From assembly GCA_004335835.1 (NCBI GenBank), contig RWJK01001496.1, positions 27,001-91,000 of the forward strand: 64,000 nt of DNA, read 5' to 3'. Made by a program: the position numbers and the translations under genes. Below are positions 11,217 to 28,605 of this stretch, in pieces (the stretch's first letter is position 1; each line of letters starts with the position of its first letter). The notes below the pieces were generated by a model. The model ran no database searches. It was given only the letters and a program-made list of their open reading frames with translations, and was not told the DNA's origin. Origin of the DNA: Scenedesmus sp. ARA3. Its lineage: Eukaryota > Chlorophyta > Chlorophyceae > Sphaeropleales > Scenedesmaceae.

Positions 11217-12871
11217 GGGCAATTGCGAGTGCTGTCAGGTGCTCTGCACACACGCGCCACTGCAGCATAAGCGGCTTGACGTATGCTGTTGACAGCAGTG
11301 AAGGCGTCTGTGTACACTCTGCGGCGGTGACACTGCTGCTGAGCGCAAGCCCTTGGTTGGCTACCTCATAGCTTGTTTCCGCAACATTTCTCATGCATGT
11401 TGCATGTGCTCCGCACGCATCTGCAACTGCTGGGAGAATCATACTCATGTTGTCACTTCAAGTGCTCAACCGCTGCCATCGTCCTGGCAAGCTTAGCAAG
11501 GTGTGTGTAATCACACTTCAGTGATGTGACATCACACGCACCTGTGGTGCCGCCAGCCTGCTGATGGGTGCAAACAGCACCACGTCGCGCGGGTGCAGCC
11601 CCAGCTGCTGCGGCGTGCAGGGCCTGTACTCCTCCACGGCTGTGCCGTTGGCGTAGAACTCCACAACCTGAGTGTGATGAAACATTAACGCACATGTTGG
11701 GCAGTGTTGCGGCACGTGACAAGCAAGGTTACTGGTGGGAGTGCTGGCAGTGCGGATGACGGAGGGACAGGTGGTGAAACAGCATAGGCACCCCAGCTGC
11801 TGCTGCTGCTGCTGCTGGTCGGCTGCTGGTGCTGCTGCTGCACTGATGCTCTTGCAACGGCTGCATGAATGAATAGGCAGCAGGATGGCGCTGCTGGACA
11901 TCTACTTGCGCCATGGCAGGACATATACCTGCACCACGCGATAGCCGCTGACCACTGCTGCTGCTGCATTACAAGTGCCGCACAGCACCCCTCACCCCAC
12001 CCTCCCGCCTCACCTGGAACAGCGGCACCTTGCGCCTGAACTTGCGCCCCAGCCCGCCGTGCATGCCCTCCTGGTAAAAAGATGACAGCACCTGGCCAGG
12101 CTCCCGGAACTCCTCCGGCCTCAAACTGCCCCCTGAAATGTGGCCAGAGGGAATCTTCCATCGCGCAGGGCCGCCGTCACCACTGCTGCTGCTGCTGCTG
12201 CTGTCGAAGATGCTAGGTATGGCGACGCCCCTGCTGCTGCTACTGCTACTGCTGGCGTCAGTGCTGGTGCCGGGGTTGTCGCTGCCGCTGCTGCTGCTGC
12301 CGCTGCTAGTGCTGCTGCTACTGGTGTTGAGGCCAAGTGGCGCGCGCTGGTTGAGCCAGTGGTCTGGAGGCACGTCGCAGCTGGCGCTGACAGGCTGGCT
12401 GGCTGGGGTGCTGCTGCTGCTGCTTGGTGGGTTGCCCGTCCTGCTGCTGCTGCTTCGGCCGCTGCTGCTGCTGCTTGTGGTGAAGCCGCGGTTGCCAATG
12501 CTGCTGCATGCTTGCACAGGGCCGCTGCACCCTGCTGCTGCATGTGCATGCTGCTGCTGCAGCAACAGCAGTGGCTGGCCAGGCCAACTGTTGCCTTGCT
12601 GCTGTAGCTGTTGTACTGTGCTCCACGCCCATTGCTGCTGGTGGTCAAGTACAGGTTCTACAGCGTTGTTATGCTGCTGGTGCTGCTGTAGGTTGTGCAC
12701 ATGCTTTCCTAGCTGCCCTTGCTGCTGCTCAAGTGGGTGTGGGCAGCCTGAAGTGCCCAGCACAGAGCTTAAGCTAGTAGGTGCACCAGGTCGTTCAGCA
12801 ATCCAGTTTGATAGTTTAGAGTACTTCTGCGCAATGTGGCCAAGCGCACGTCCCTTGGAACTCAGGCTCAT
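4829..12871 (-). CDS. MRS2: MRS2/CorA-type magnesium transporter with C-terminal EF-hand extension
   Basis: Fourteen exons: 12871-12014, 11667-11542, 11177-11080, 10874-10495, 10139-9961, 9649-9549, 9226-9124, 8666-8548, 8029-7914, 7514-7462, 7096-6939, 6658-6596, 6350-6243, 5888-4829. All junctions keep phase, giving 1173 residues; the donor at 6938 (GTCACC) is the weakest. Residues 1-286 are Ser/Gln-rich and low complexity. The MRS2 core follows: PFEMLVLEVLLDA, a long helical region with MLESYEREIQ, then LDSSRN before TM1 (about 671-692), the diagnostic G694-M-N696, and TM2 (about 712-730). CorA/MRS2 proteins form pentameric Mg2+ channels; plant and algal forms sit in plastid, mitochondrial or other membranes. 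After TM2 there is a canonical EF-hand loop, residues 820-831 (DRDRDGFIQECE), with acidic residues at 1, 3, 5 and 12, then about 340 residues of poly-Gln/Ser tail. Seven of the 13 introns contain copies of exon edges. Confidence 0.88.
5990..6035 (-). repeat. Copy of the 5' edge of the EF-hand exon (MRS2-like exon 14)
   Basis: The true exon begins after CCCCGCAG with DRDGFIQECE. The intronic copy also follows CCCCGCAG and reads GRDGFIQEWG. The two lie about 120 bases apart. Confidence 0.85.
7236..7285 (-). repeat. Copy of the 5' edge of MRS2-like exon 11
   Basis: The sequence around the acceptor and first codons at 7062-7110 (containing GCGCCAGGCTGG on the plus strand, then the GCAGGCA run) recurs at 7236-7285, inside the intron between exons 10 and 11. 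Confidence 0.7.
7743..7953 (-). repeat. Tandem duplication of the 3' edge of MRS2-like exon 9 plus intron start
   Basis: Units 7743-7848 and 7849-7953 align along their length. Both contain GAAGATGGTGCTTGCCATGA on the plus strand and both begin with AGCTAAGCATC. The true exon edge is in the right-hand unit, which carries the intact CTCAC (GTGAG) donor; the left unit has CCCAC (GTGGG). Confidence 0.85.
8330..8601 (-). repeat. Three tandem copies of the 3' edge of MRS2-like exon 8
   Basis: The true edge (8537-8601) encodes LEGSINEAEEDLDNT then GTGAG. Copies at 8446-8507 (LEGSINEAEEDLDNT, then GTGAG) and 8330-8400 (LNGSVSKVGEDLDN) follow in the intron with a spacing near 90-115 bases. The nearer copy keeps the reading frame and donor almost perfectly. 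Confidence 0.88.
8898..8955 (-). repeat. Copy of the 3' edge of MRS2-like exon 7
   Basis: The exon end at 9124-9175 encodes SVIYGHTRPQRTNGP then GTGAG. The intronic copy encodes SVIYGHTRPQRTSSP then GTGAG, about 220 bases downstream in the transcript direction. Confidence 0.88.
9328..9466 (-). repeat. Two copies of the 5' edge of MRS2-like exon 7
   Basis: The block at 9190-9232 (plus-strand AGCTCATAGCCCTCCTCCAC and on to the acceptor) recurs degenerately at 9328-9369 and 9428-9466, both inside the intron upstream of exon 7. The 9328 copy still has GCACGCGCCCTGC around the acceptor position. Confidence 0.8.
10190..10325 (-). repeat. Two copies of the 5' edge of MRS2-like exon 5
   Basis: The true exon begins EYFYTKVQHLHWM after CGCAG (10139). 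Copies at 10190-10240 read EYFYTKVQHLHWM and at 10277-10325 read EDFYTRGQHMHW, each preceded by GGAG in place of GCAG. Confidence 0.88.
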
Positions 12872-14380
12872 TGCACATCAGCAGCATAGCCCTCGTCCGT
12901 GATCACGTCAGTTCGAGCCACAGAACAATTCAAATTTGAATAATATGTTTGGTGTATATGTTTGAAGGCTGAAAGGGTGCTGCACTTGCATACAGGTGTA
13001 CTCCGTGCAAGCCTACGATGCTCCTAGCTTGTAACAAGCCGTCTCGTATCACATTGTCAGCGTAACGGATGGAGGCACATGTCACGGCTTGCAACGCTTC
13101 AGGCTCGGCCCAGTTCATGCGATACACCAGTGCCGCATAACATGAGGTCCGGCGTTTGTCAACAGCTGATGCCCACCACCCACACGCGTAGCGCCAAACT
13201 GTTGTTGTATCGAACTGATATAAAGGCTTGCAATCTTAAGCAGAGGGTAGGCATGCAAGCACAGTAGATTGCTGTACCAGCAGGCTATCCCAGCTGGGTG
13301 TGCTGCCTCCAGCAAGACGCCATCTGCTGAGCAGCTTTTATCAGCTGTCCTGGTGAGAAATCAATTCGTGAGATACGCCTCTATTACGAAAATAGTCATT
13401 CACAATGCTGCAACACCAAGATGCTAATCAAGTGCACCCACACTGTGGTGGTAAGCACCCATTGCAGTACGAGCAGCAGGACTAGCAGTATGGATGCACT
13501 GCATACACACTGTTGTACCTGCCAAGCACACTAATGCACAGCCACAAGTGCTCTTTGTCCAGCCGCAACTTTTTACAAACATGTTCAACCAAACTCTGAA
13601 CAACAACAACCCAAACACGTGCCGCATGCAGCTGGTGTGACACCCACGCTTGATGTGAAGAGCCTTTGCTGCTGTTGAGCTACAGCCTGCAAGACAAGTG
13701 CAAAGCCTGCTGCGTTGCAGTCAAACAGCAATAGCCCTTGCAGCCTGTCTTTTCAGCTGGCGGCCCACCGCAGCAGCTGCGCACAGGGTGCATTTGCTGG
13801 CAACTGCTATCCCTACCGCAGCAGCTGCGGCAGCTGCTGACCCCAAACAGGTGCACTGCAACACACTGCTTTGATGGTTCCAAGTCAGCTGGGTTGGCGG
13901 TTGGGTGGCCAGCACAAAAAAGCCTTTTGTTGGGCAGCAGCGCCTGCAGTGCAGCATACAGCAACATGCAGTGTTGAGCTTGCATGCAGTACTCTGTCGT
14001 TCAGGTGAGCTTACAACAGGGTGTAAAATGACGAATTCAACAGGGTGTGTTTGTGAGCGATGCACAGAACACGCATGTTGGTGGCAGCGCCGGGCAGCCT
14101 GTTGGCGGCAGCAGCGGCGGCGTCAGGATTCTGCAGCTGCAGTTGAGGCGATTTTGAAGCAGGCAGCATATAAAGAGCAGTAGCAGCAGCCTGGCAGTAG
14201 ATACAACGTGCAGCGACACTGCAGAGGGCTGTTCGACCATGAAAGAAGCATGCTAAAAGTGTATCCCCTGCGCAGCAGTTGCCAAGTACATTGCAGCAAG
14301 TTGTTCCAGCAGCTTGTTCAGCAAATCGCTCACCATATTAGTTTCTGCTTCCATGAACACCAGTGACAGTCCTTCCGCTG
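12872..14380. other. Intergenic: 5' flank of the MRS2-like gene and 3' flank of the 253-residue gene
   Basis: No coherent coding signal. A minus-strand TGTAA (plus TTACA, 14011-14015) lies about 370 bases beyond the stop of the upstream gene and is a candidate chlorophyte polyadenylation signal. Confidence 0.45.
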
Positions 14381-15142
14381 TCATACAATGCCCGGAAGCT
14401 GAACTGCTGGCCCTGGCCTCGCGCCATGCAGCGTTTGCAGCAGGCGCCTGCTAGCAGCAACTGCCTTGCCTTCTCTTGAATGGGGTGTGCTCATGACTGC
14501 CCATGGGAGGGTAGCCAACAGGGAGGCAGCTGCAGATGGCATCCTTTGCTGCAGATTCACTGCAGGAATTGCCGCAGCTCCTGCTACTGCTGGAGGTGGG
14601 GTGCTGGCTGCTGGTGCTGGGGCAACCTGCCAAGATGGACCAGTTGATGATGGTTGTCCAAGGTTCAGGTGCCAGTCATGCGGGCCTGGCCGCGGCCTTG
14701 GAGCAGGATAACTGCCTGGTTCTGCTGCTGTAAGCTGATCCATGTTTGGTTGCCCCGCATGCACCAAGGTCTGGTGGCTTTGCACACCTGCTGCCCACTT
14801 GAGCACAGCTGATTTTTGCAGAAGTGCGTTCATCAGGATGCAACCAGCTGCTGCTGCTGCTCCTTCTCCTGCCCGATGGTGTGCTGGGGCCTGGCGGTGC
14901 AGGAAGCAAGGGGAAGCTGTGCTGCTTAGCCACTCCCTATCATCAAGCAGTGTGGCTAGGGACAATGCTGTGCTGAGCTGTGCAGCTCTAGCTTCGACAG
15001 CAGCAGCAGCGGATGGGACGCTGATCAGACCTGCTGTTTGCATTCTTGTGACCGGAACTGCTGTGGAAGATGTGAAGCAATACACCAAAAGTATTACGCA
15101 GGAGATCGCTGCAGTGATGCGGCTCTCGTTAGGCCATGACAT
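14381..15142 (-). CDS. Hypothetical protein, putative signal anchor or secreted, 253 residues
   Basis: A single open frame from ATG at 15142 to TGA at 14381. Residues about 9-31 are hydrophobic (ITAAISCVILLVYCF and following), preceded by an Arg, consistent with a signal peptide or type II anchor. The rest is rich in Ala, Pro and Ser with no recognised domain. Near the C terminus is SRRLLQ (231-236), the same Arg-x-Leu-Leu motif found in the other predicted secreted proteins of this window. No homologue is recognised. The frame could in principle be chance, since CAG/CTG-rich DNA here supports long spurious frames. A proper ATG beside a hydrophobic N terminus favours a real gene. Confidence 0.45.
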   Translation of the reverse strand: MSWPNESRITAAISCVILLVYCFTSSTAVPVTRMQTAGLISVPSAAAAVEARAAQLSTALSLATLLDDREWLSSTASPCFLHRQAPAHHRAGEGAAAAAGCILMNALLQKSAVLKWAAGVQSHQTLVHAGQPNMDQLTAAEPGSYPAPRPRPGPHDWHLNLGQPSSTGPSWQVAPAPAASTPPPAVAGAAAIPAVNLQQRMPSAAASLLATLPWAVMSTPHSREGKAVAASRRLLQTLHGARPGPAVQLPGIV

Positions 15143-16591
15143 GGTGGTGCACAGTTGTAGTTGTAGCAATGCTGGTCCACCTCAGTGCGGTCAAGGTGCG
15201 CTCCAAAGTTGATGGTATGGTTGGTATCTTGTTGCAGGAGGTATCCTAAGGCTTCTTTATGATAGCTGCATTGTTGTAGTTTACCCGAGCAACCGCTCCG
15301 GCGAGAGACATTCCTCGTAACACGTTACCTTGGACGAGCGGGTGGGCCGCGGGAGTAGGTGACAGCTGCTGTTTACAGCTCTTGGCGCGGCTAGATGTGG
15401 TACATACTCCTGAACAAGTGTCGAACTACAAGTTGTGGTTGTTTTCAATATCGATTCCCATTCTCAGAGCTTCCAGGCTGGTCCTGCAAATCATGGTGTG
15501 GAGACTGCTGTGAACCAGCATGTGGCTGGCCGCAGCACTGCATGTGTTGCATGCACACGAGGACGCCGATGAGAAGAAACAAAAACAAGCATCACGTTCT
15601 AAGAATAGGTGATCCAGCTTGAATATAGCCCGGAGCCAGCCGTGGTGACAAAAGGTTACATCTGTCATTGGCGTTGCAGGTGGGGTGCCTGGCTTCCATG
15701 CCTTGTACTTTTGCGCAGCAGCACATGCTGGCCAGCTGCAGCATCGCAGGTGGATGTCTGCTAGCACGGGTTTCTTTATTTGCTGGCAGCTCCCTGTGTG
15801 AGTAAGAGAGTGGCTGCCCAGGCTGCTCTGCAGCTCCTGGGTATGTTGAAGCTGGTGAGGAGGTGTGTGGCCAGGGCGACGCCACTGGGTTCCACAACCC
15901 CCACCTGCCCACCTGCACCCTAGGGTCCAAACGGGGCGTACACCTCCCTCTGGGAAATCCTGTAGTGTTGAATAATAGCACTGAGTGTGCCGCTGTGCGC
16001 CCGCAGCCCAGGGCCAGCACCTTGTGTCCAAGGTGGTGGGGCCCCTTTGTCAAGGCGCACGCCCAACCAACTTGTCCTGCAGGCAGGCACTTGCGACTAA
16101 CAAAGCCTCAACAACATACTACAGCACCATGTACAATAAGCAACTGAAATGTAGTTTCGTCGTGTTGCTAGAGCAGCTGCTGTTGCTAGCAGCAAATATT
16201 CAACATATGCATGGTGGGTGACTCAGTGCTGCGCTTGTACAGCGAGTCAACATCACAAGTGGTGGCACGACCAGCACCTGTTCAACAGAGATTATCTTCA
16301 TGTTTAATAAATGTTAGCATATAGCTAGGTACTGCTCTGGTGTGTCGGGCGTCCCTGTCACAGCGCACGGGGATCACACTAATTTTATGACGCCAACTGC
16401 AATACAAGAGAGAGTCTGAGCACGATCTTGCATACATATCTTCATCAAAACATGATATTTTGAAATCGTTTCATGGTTGCGTAGCACCAATGCACAGCAA
16501 GTGGCGCGAAGCCGGAGCACTGCTGTGTGAGTGTGTTGCAGCGTGGTAGGGATGAGCTGGAAGAAACTTAAGCTACAAATAACACAGCAAT
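15143..16591. other. Intergenic between divergent genes
   Basis: The genes at 14381-15142 (minus) and 16592-18736 (plus) diverge from here. Open frames of up to 201 codons on the minus strand (15426-16031) have no coherent composition or motif. No promoter element is claimed. Confidence 0.45.
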
Positions 16592-18736
16592 ATGCATCAT
16601 AAGCGGTCCTTGGAGGCCACGCCATATGAGACAGCAGCAGGCGCGGACGTGGACGCGGGCGTGGGCAGAGGCATGTCTGGCAGCGAAGTACGCTGCAGCA
16701 ACGCAAAGGCAATGCCAATATACTCGGAAACTCCTGAAAACGCGTGGAGGTTTGAGCCAGGCGCAGCAGGAGCAGCAGCAACACATCCAACAGCAGCGCT
16801 GCTAGCACATGCGGGAGGTGGCGATGCAGCAGCTCAGCAGGACGGCATCGCAGTCTCTGCAGATGCACGTACCAGCAGGCTCATGCAGGACCTTACTCAT
16901 GCAACCCCTCAAGAGCATGGCAGCTCCAGCAGCAGCAGCAGCTCCATCAACAGGCGAAGCAGCCTAGACAGCCGCAGCAGCAGTCCTGCAAGCAGCGGCG
17001 CAGACAGCCGCAGCAGCAGCCGCAGCATGCAGCGGGCAGACTCCGCCAACTACAGCTTAAAGCGCGTGTGCCTGGCAGACACGCTGTGCAGCGCAGGCAG
17101 CTCGAGCGGCAGGATCCCAGCCGGCTACTGCAGCAGCTGCAGCTGCAGCTGCAGCTGCGCAGAGCAACGCCCAGGGTGCTATGCGGGCTTTGGCAGCAGC
17201 AGCAGCCGGCGAAGCAGCAGCGGCACGCTCGGCAGCAACAGCATGCTGGATCCTCTGCTGATGGTGGACAGCTTGGCGATGCCTGGCGGCCAGACAGATG
17301 TGTATGCCTACCTCATCTACAGCACCTTCCGCGCATCCACCCCATGGCAGCTGGCACAGGCAGTGCTGGGCATGATCGTAACCTTCCTCATGCAGCTGGG
17401 CATTGTGGTGCTGCTGTGGTTTGGCGTAATCAGCTCCATGCACCGTACGCCGATTACGTACCCACACACAGCACACGACGGCAGCTGGCGCACCGTGGTT
17501 TCAAGCGTAGAGATGCCCCTGGCAGTTGTCAACATGCTGGTCATCTTTGCGCTGGCTGTGTATGCGCTCGAAGAGATCCGAAAAGCCGTCAACCTCAGCA
17601 TTACAGCAGCAGCCTGCATCCAGATCCTGCCGCGCTTCTACCTTGGGGAGTCCTTCAGCACCTGTAGCGCAGCAGGCAAGGGCCTGCAGGCGGTGTGCTA
17701 TGGCAGGTGGAGCCGCATCCTCACACCAGTGCTGCGCATGCTCGTGCTTGCAGCGCCGCTGTGCCAGCACCTGATCGGGCTGCTGGTGCTGCTATCTGGC
17801 ATAGATCTGACCTTCCTCAGGACGAATACAGACATCGTGCAGATCATCTTGGATGCTGCTGCGCTGATCTTTCTGCTGGAGCTAGACAGCCGGGTAGGGA
17901 CGGTGCTGTTTGAGCAGCACCTGCGCAGCGTACCAAGCATGAAGAGCCGCGCACTGTCGAGGTTTGCAAGCAGCAACAGCAGCAGCAGCAGCTTCAGTTC
18001 ACTACCTCGGACAGCAGCTGATGTGGCCGGCAGCGGCAGCGGTGGCGGCGGAGGGTTTGGTAGCTTCAGCAAGATGGTGTCGATGGGGCAGGGGAAGCTA
18101 AGCTGCCGCGGCTTGTCTGCTGTGGTGCGCATGCGGCTAGGGCACGTATACATTGCATTGGTTGGCTTGATGGTGCTGCTGCAGCCGCTGTTTTTGTCAT
18201 CAATATCAATGCTTGGCATCCACACATCATTCATGGTGAGCAACCTTCTAGAGTGGAAGGCAAACCGCGGGCCGCTGACATTGTGGACGCTGTATGGCGC
18301 GCAAGGGCTGTGCATCACCAACAGCCCGTCTTTGCTTGACCACTCGGCGCTGCTGTTACCAGTGGTGTACCCCATCCTGGTTGCAGCGATGGTGCTGCTG
18401 TTGTGCGGCAACATGCTGCCGTCCATGTCGCACTACTGGTCACTGACAATGCTGACAGCGCAGGTTACGATTGGTTTGGCACCACACGTGTTGGCATGCG
18501 GGCCACGCTCTGCGCTGCTGCTGCTGCCGGTGGTGGTTGTGGTTGCTTGGGTGGTGCTGTTTGTGGCATGGCCGGTGTGGTGGGACAGGCAGGATGCTAA
18601 GCAGCAGGAAGGCAAGCTACAGCAGCAGCAGGAGCAGCAGCAGCAGCAGCATGCTGTAGTTGATGTGCCAAGCATGGAGAAGAGTAAGGATGCTGGTCGC
18701 CCCTCCTGTGCGGAGGTGAATGCGCACATTGCTTGA
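16592..18736 (+). CDS. Intronless polytopic membrane protein of unknown function, 714 residues
   Basis: One uninterrupted frame from ATG 16592 (a second ATG at 16673 is possible) to TGA 18736. Residues 1-230 are Ser/Ala-rich with a cysteine cluster (CSSCSCSCSCAEQRPGC, about 181-197) that could be palmitoylated or metal-binding; this is inference. About eight hydrophobic segments follow, starting near residues 254, 306, 376, 415, 515, 587, 613 and 639. Between the fourth and fifth is a Ser/Gly-rich loop (about 448-510). The C-terminal cytosolic-looking tail is poly-Gln (about 672-688). I recognise no transporter or receptor signature. The consistent hydrophobic periodicity and strong frame make a real gene likely. 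It has no introns although its neighbours have 8 to 14 exons each, so recent retroposition is one possibility. Confidence 0.75.
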   Translation: MHHKRSLEATPYETAAGADVDAGVGRGMSGSEVRCSNAKAMPIYSETPENAWRFEPGAAGAAATHPTAALLAHAGGGDAAAQQDGIAVSADARTSRLMQDLTHATPQEHGSSSSSSSSINRRSSLDSRSSSPASSGADSRSSSRSMQRADSANYSLKRVCLADTLCSAGSSSGRIPAGYCSSCSCSCSCAEQRPGCYAGFGSSSSRRSSSGTLGSNSMLDPLLMVDSLAMPGGQTDVYAYLIYSTFRASTPWQLAQAVLGMIVTFLMQLGIVVLLWFGVISSMHRTPITYPHTAHDGSWRTVVSSVEMPLAVVNMLVIFALAVYALEEIRKAVNLSITAAACIQILPRFYLGESFSTCSAAGKGLQAVCYGRWSRILTPVLRMLVLAAPLCQHLIGLLVLLSGIDLTFLRTNTDIVQIILDAAALIFLLELDSRVGTVLFEQHLRSVPSMKSRALSRFASSNSSSSSFSSLPRTAADVAGSGSGGGGGFGSFSKMVSMGQGKLSCRGLSAVVRMRLGHVYIALVGLMVLLQPLFLSSISMLGIHTSFMVSNLLEWKANRGPLTLWTLYGAQGLCITNSPSLLDHSALLLPVVYPILVAAMVLLLCGNMLPSMSHYWSLTMLTAQVTIGLAPHVLACGPRSALLLLPVVVVVAWVVLFVAWPVWWDRQDAKQQEGKLQQQQEQQQQQHAVVDVPSMEKSKDAGRPSCAEVNAHIA

Positions 18737-21700
18737 TTTGGCAGTGTTGTTCGTCAAACTGCCCTTGATCTGGGAGGAGAGCCGGCACAGCAATGGTGAT
18801 TGTGCAGCGAAATGCTTGGGCACTTGACGATGGCAGCTGCAGCTTGATGACGTGTGCATACACACCCTGGCTTCCTTAACTGCTGATGTATGTGGGTGGG
18901 TTTATGGAGGCTTGCGGCCATTTGAGGGCCTGTGAATCAGACTGCTTACTGTCTGGTGCTGCACAGTCGAATGACAGTTGCTGGCAAAGTACAACGCTAG
19001 ATAATGTTGACTTGCCTGCTCTGCCTGTGTCGCCTGGAACGGTGGTGTAGCTTGCCTGTAGCATAATGTTGTTGTGATCGATGGTGGAAGCGATGGTGTG
19101 TGTTTCTTTGTACCTGGCTGCCACCGATTGCTTACAGCTTGCACGACGTATGAAGGATGCCCTGCATCTGGATTGCTGCAACTCAAGCGTCAGTCAGGCG
19201 GGGCGCGGCTCGCAGAGATCAATGTGCCCGGTGGTGGGAGCATGTGTCGTGCTGCTGCTGAAGGACGCTGGTTGAGCCTGGGGTGGCTTCAGCCCCTGCA
19301 ATGGGGGCCTCTTATATGGGAGTGTGCGTGCGGTGAGTGTGCATGGGTATGGTGGTGGACTGAGGTTATTTGCAGCAGAGTATTGCGTGCAGCTTTTGCA
19401 GCACGTCACTTTTGCAGCAAGCAAGTTCCAGCAGGCGTCATTACAGATCAGACGCTCCAGCACTGTGTTATTTTGTATCCACTGCAAGCGTTCCAGCATG
19501 TGGCTATTCGAGACTTTGGCGGTGTGTGTGTTTCGGCTTTGATTTTGTGCCATTCATCATTTTGCGTTGTGCATATTGTGCATCCAGCATACATTCAAAC
19601 GTAGCAGTGTTTGGACAGTGTCTGTGTGAAGGTCAGCAGCTTTCAGCCACAGGAGAGGGTACATATGTATGGCCATGTGTATACAGCTAGTGTATGCTGT
19701 CCCTGACATGTATGACAGTGATCTCACTATTGCTGACTAGCCGTGACACATGGTGTGGAGCCGCACTGTGTATGTAGACTTGGGGAATCAGAAAGTGGGG
19801 TGCCCACCTGTGCCTCTGCGAACAGGCAGGCAGAATGTGCATCATGTGGCGGACGCTGTTGAGTGGCTGGTGGAAATAGAAGAGCTCAAGGTAGCTGAAG
19901 AAAGGAAGGAAAGTTCTTTGGGGATGCGGCGTGTAGCACAGCATATCTTGTGGGCTGTGGGGGAGGTTGGATGGGCCAGCAGGCTACGCATGTTTATTTA
20001 TGCTGAAGGCGCACCGTATGCAGTGCAGATGGTTGCACACATGACATGCGCTTTGGCCCTGGTGTCAGATTTCGGGGTGTGTGAAGCCAGCCGTGTACCC
20101 AGAGACATACACTCAAAATTGTGTGCATTGCATTCCTTTTGTTGGCAGAACTAGCAGCGTAGTAAGCAGTGACACTAGTTGCTGCTGTCACAGCAGGCAC
20201 AGGCAATACTACTAGCGTAGTAAGCAAATGCCACAGTGCAAAAGTAGAGGCACAGCACGTTGGTGGCATCGCACCAGCAGGGCTTCGAGCAGTGGCATGT
20301 GTTCTGCAGCCACGTGTGTGCTGCAGAATCACCAGTCTTGGATGCTAAGCATTCGCATAGTCCTTCATCTACCCAGGGGTATGCTGTGGAATACTACGGA
20401 CTTGACAATGTGTGCTGGCGATTGTTCGTACGCCTGCAAGGCAACTGCGGTGTGCCATGGCATGCATGCACAGCAGAGACGGCTGCCGACTCGGGGTGAC
20501 CCTGCTGCAAGCCGAGGTTGAAGCAAATCATGCACCTTCCGGCCTGAGGATTTTGCGCAGATCACCGTGTGGCCATGGCAACTCTTTACCAGGACTTGCA
20601 GAGTTGGACCGTAAGCAGGGGTACTAGCCGGACGGAGTTACACAGCATGCTGCGCAGCAGCTCCTGCCGTCATAGTCCTGGCCAGAATCGCAACTCACGG
20701 CCACACAGCTCAGCCTAGCCCAATCAACAACGCCACTGCTGGATTTGTGCAGGCAACATAAGAAGAGGCCAGCCAAGGCAGCTTCTATCAAACCCCCAGC
20801 AACGTTGCTTGTGGTTAACCACAGCGCTGCCAAGCTTGGCTGCTAGCCATACATGCCTGCGTGCCTTGGTATACCCTGTACGCGCACGCCACTGAGGCAG
20901 CTGCAGCACTTGACACACCTGCAGCTTTGGCGATCACCCTCGAGCCAATGCTTTGGCGTATGCTACAGCCTGTTGTCGCTGCACCTGCTCATTCAATATG
21001 ACATGCGAACCAGCAAACCCACAGCTAACAGCAGTGCTGCGAACGGTCCGATGCAACACAGCCTGCATGCCTCAATGTCGGTGCAAGCAGGCGCCGGCAC
21101 ACACTGAACGAAGAGGACACAGCTGGCACCTGATACACAGCAGCAGCTCCTGCAGGCTGTCCTGCCAGGTGTTGCAGGCTGGGCACAGAGGCACAGCTAC
21201 GGCGCATGACCCGTTGGGCCCATCCAGGCCGCCCATACAAGGCCATGTTGGATGCTTGAAGTAAATACCCATACGCACATGTACAGGCGCCTAAAGCTCG
21301 CATGTTGAAAGTACATAGCACGCTGCAGATTTTTGATGCAAAACAGGCAACAGCACTCGCTCAGGCAACAGCACTCGCTGTGCGGCAGTGCGCCGCGCCG
21401 CCTGCAGCACCACCCGCGCCCTCCAGCCCCCAACACACCACCGAACAGCACAAACTGTTGTACATGCAAGGGTACAAGGGGCCCCAAAGAAACATAAACA
21501 GCCGTGATCCGCAGTCATTGTGCAGCTGAACAACACACGAGGGACACAGCCGCAACTTGACCCGCCAAATGGCCATACATAAGGATCATTGTGCATGGCT
21601 ATGCATGGCTGTGAAGGCATTGCATAGCTGACAGCGCCTGCCAGCCAGCCTGTTTCCACAGCACTGCATGATGCCCACAAGGCCCACAAGATGCGGTGCA

Positions 21701-21994
21701 CTGCTGCTCGACCACCCGCCATCAAAACACACCAGGCCAGCACACTGCTGCCAACCTGTATAGCATGTAATTCGTGTTTATAAAAGCTGGTTCTGTTGGG
21801 TTCCGGGCTCTCTGCCACCTCGCGCCAAGCAACACGCCATGCGGTGCTTCGAAAGGTGATTGTGGCGGAAATAGCACTACGAGTGGTTGCTGCTGGATCA
21901 GCATGCTGCAGGTGCAGCCCAGTGCTGATGCAGCAGCTACAGGAACCCGCAGTAGCTGCAGCTGCTGTTGCCATTGCACATGCCCCAACATGTC
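18737..21994. other. Long intergenic stretch, convergent between the membrane protein and FtsH genes
   Basis: The membrane protein gene ends at 18736 and the FtsH gene ends at 21995 on the other strand. Open frames here (the longest is 19074-19604 plus, with a non-ATG start) lack domains or plausible splice chains. Nothing else was recognised. Confidence 0.45.

Positions 21995-28605
<6,611 letters not shown>

Noticed and set aside
12138..12902. Plus-strand Leu-rich frame of 254 codons
   Set aside because: Antisense of the Ser/Gln-rich first exon of the MRS2-like gene; poly-Leu comes from CTG runs.
18433..18865. Minus-strand frames at the end of the membrane protein gene
   Set aside because: Shadows of the poly-Gln tail and 3' flank.
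19074..19604. Plus-strand frame of 176 codons
   Set aside because: Non-ATG start, no motif, in a convergent intergenic region.
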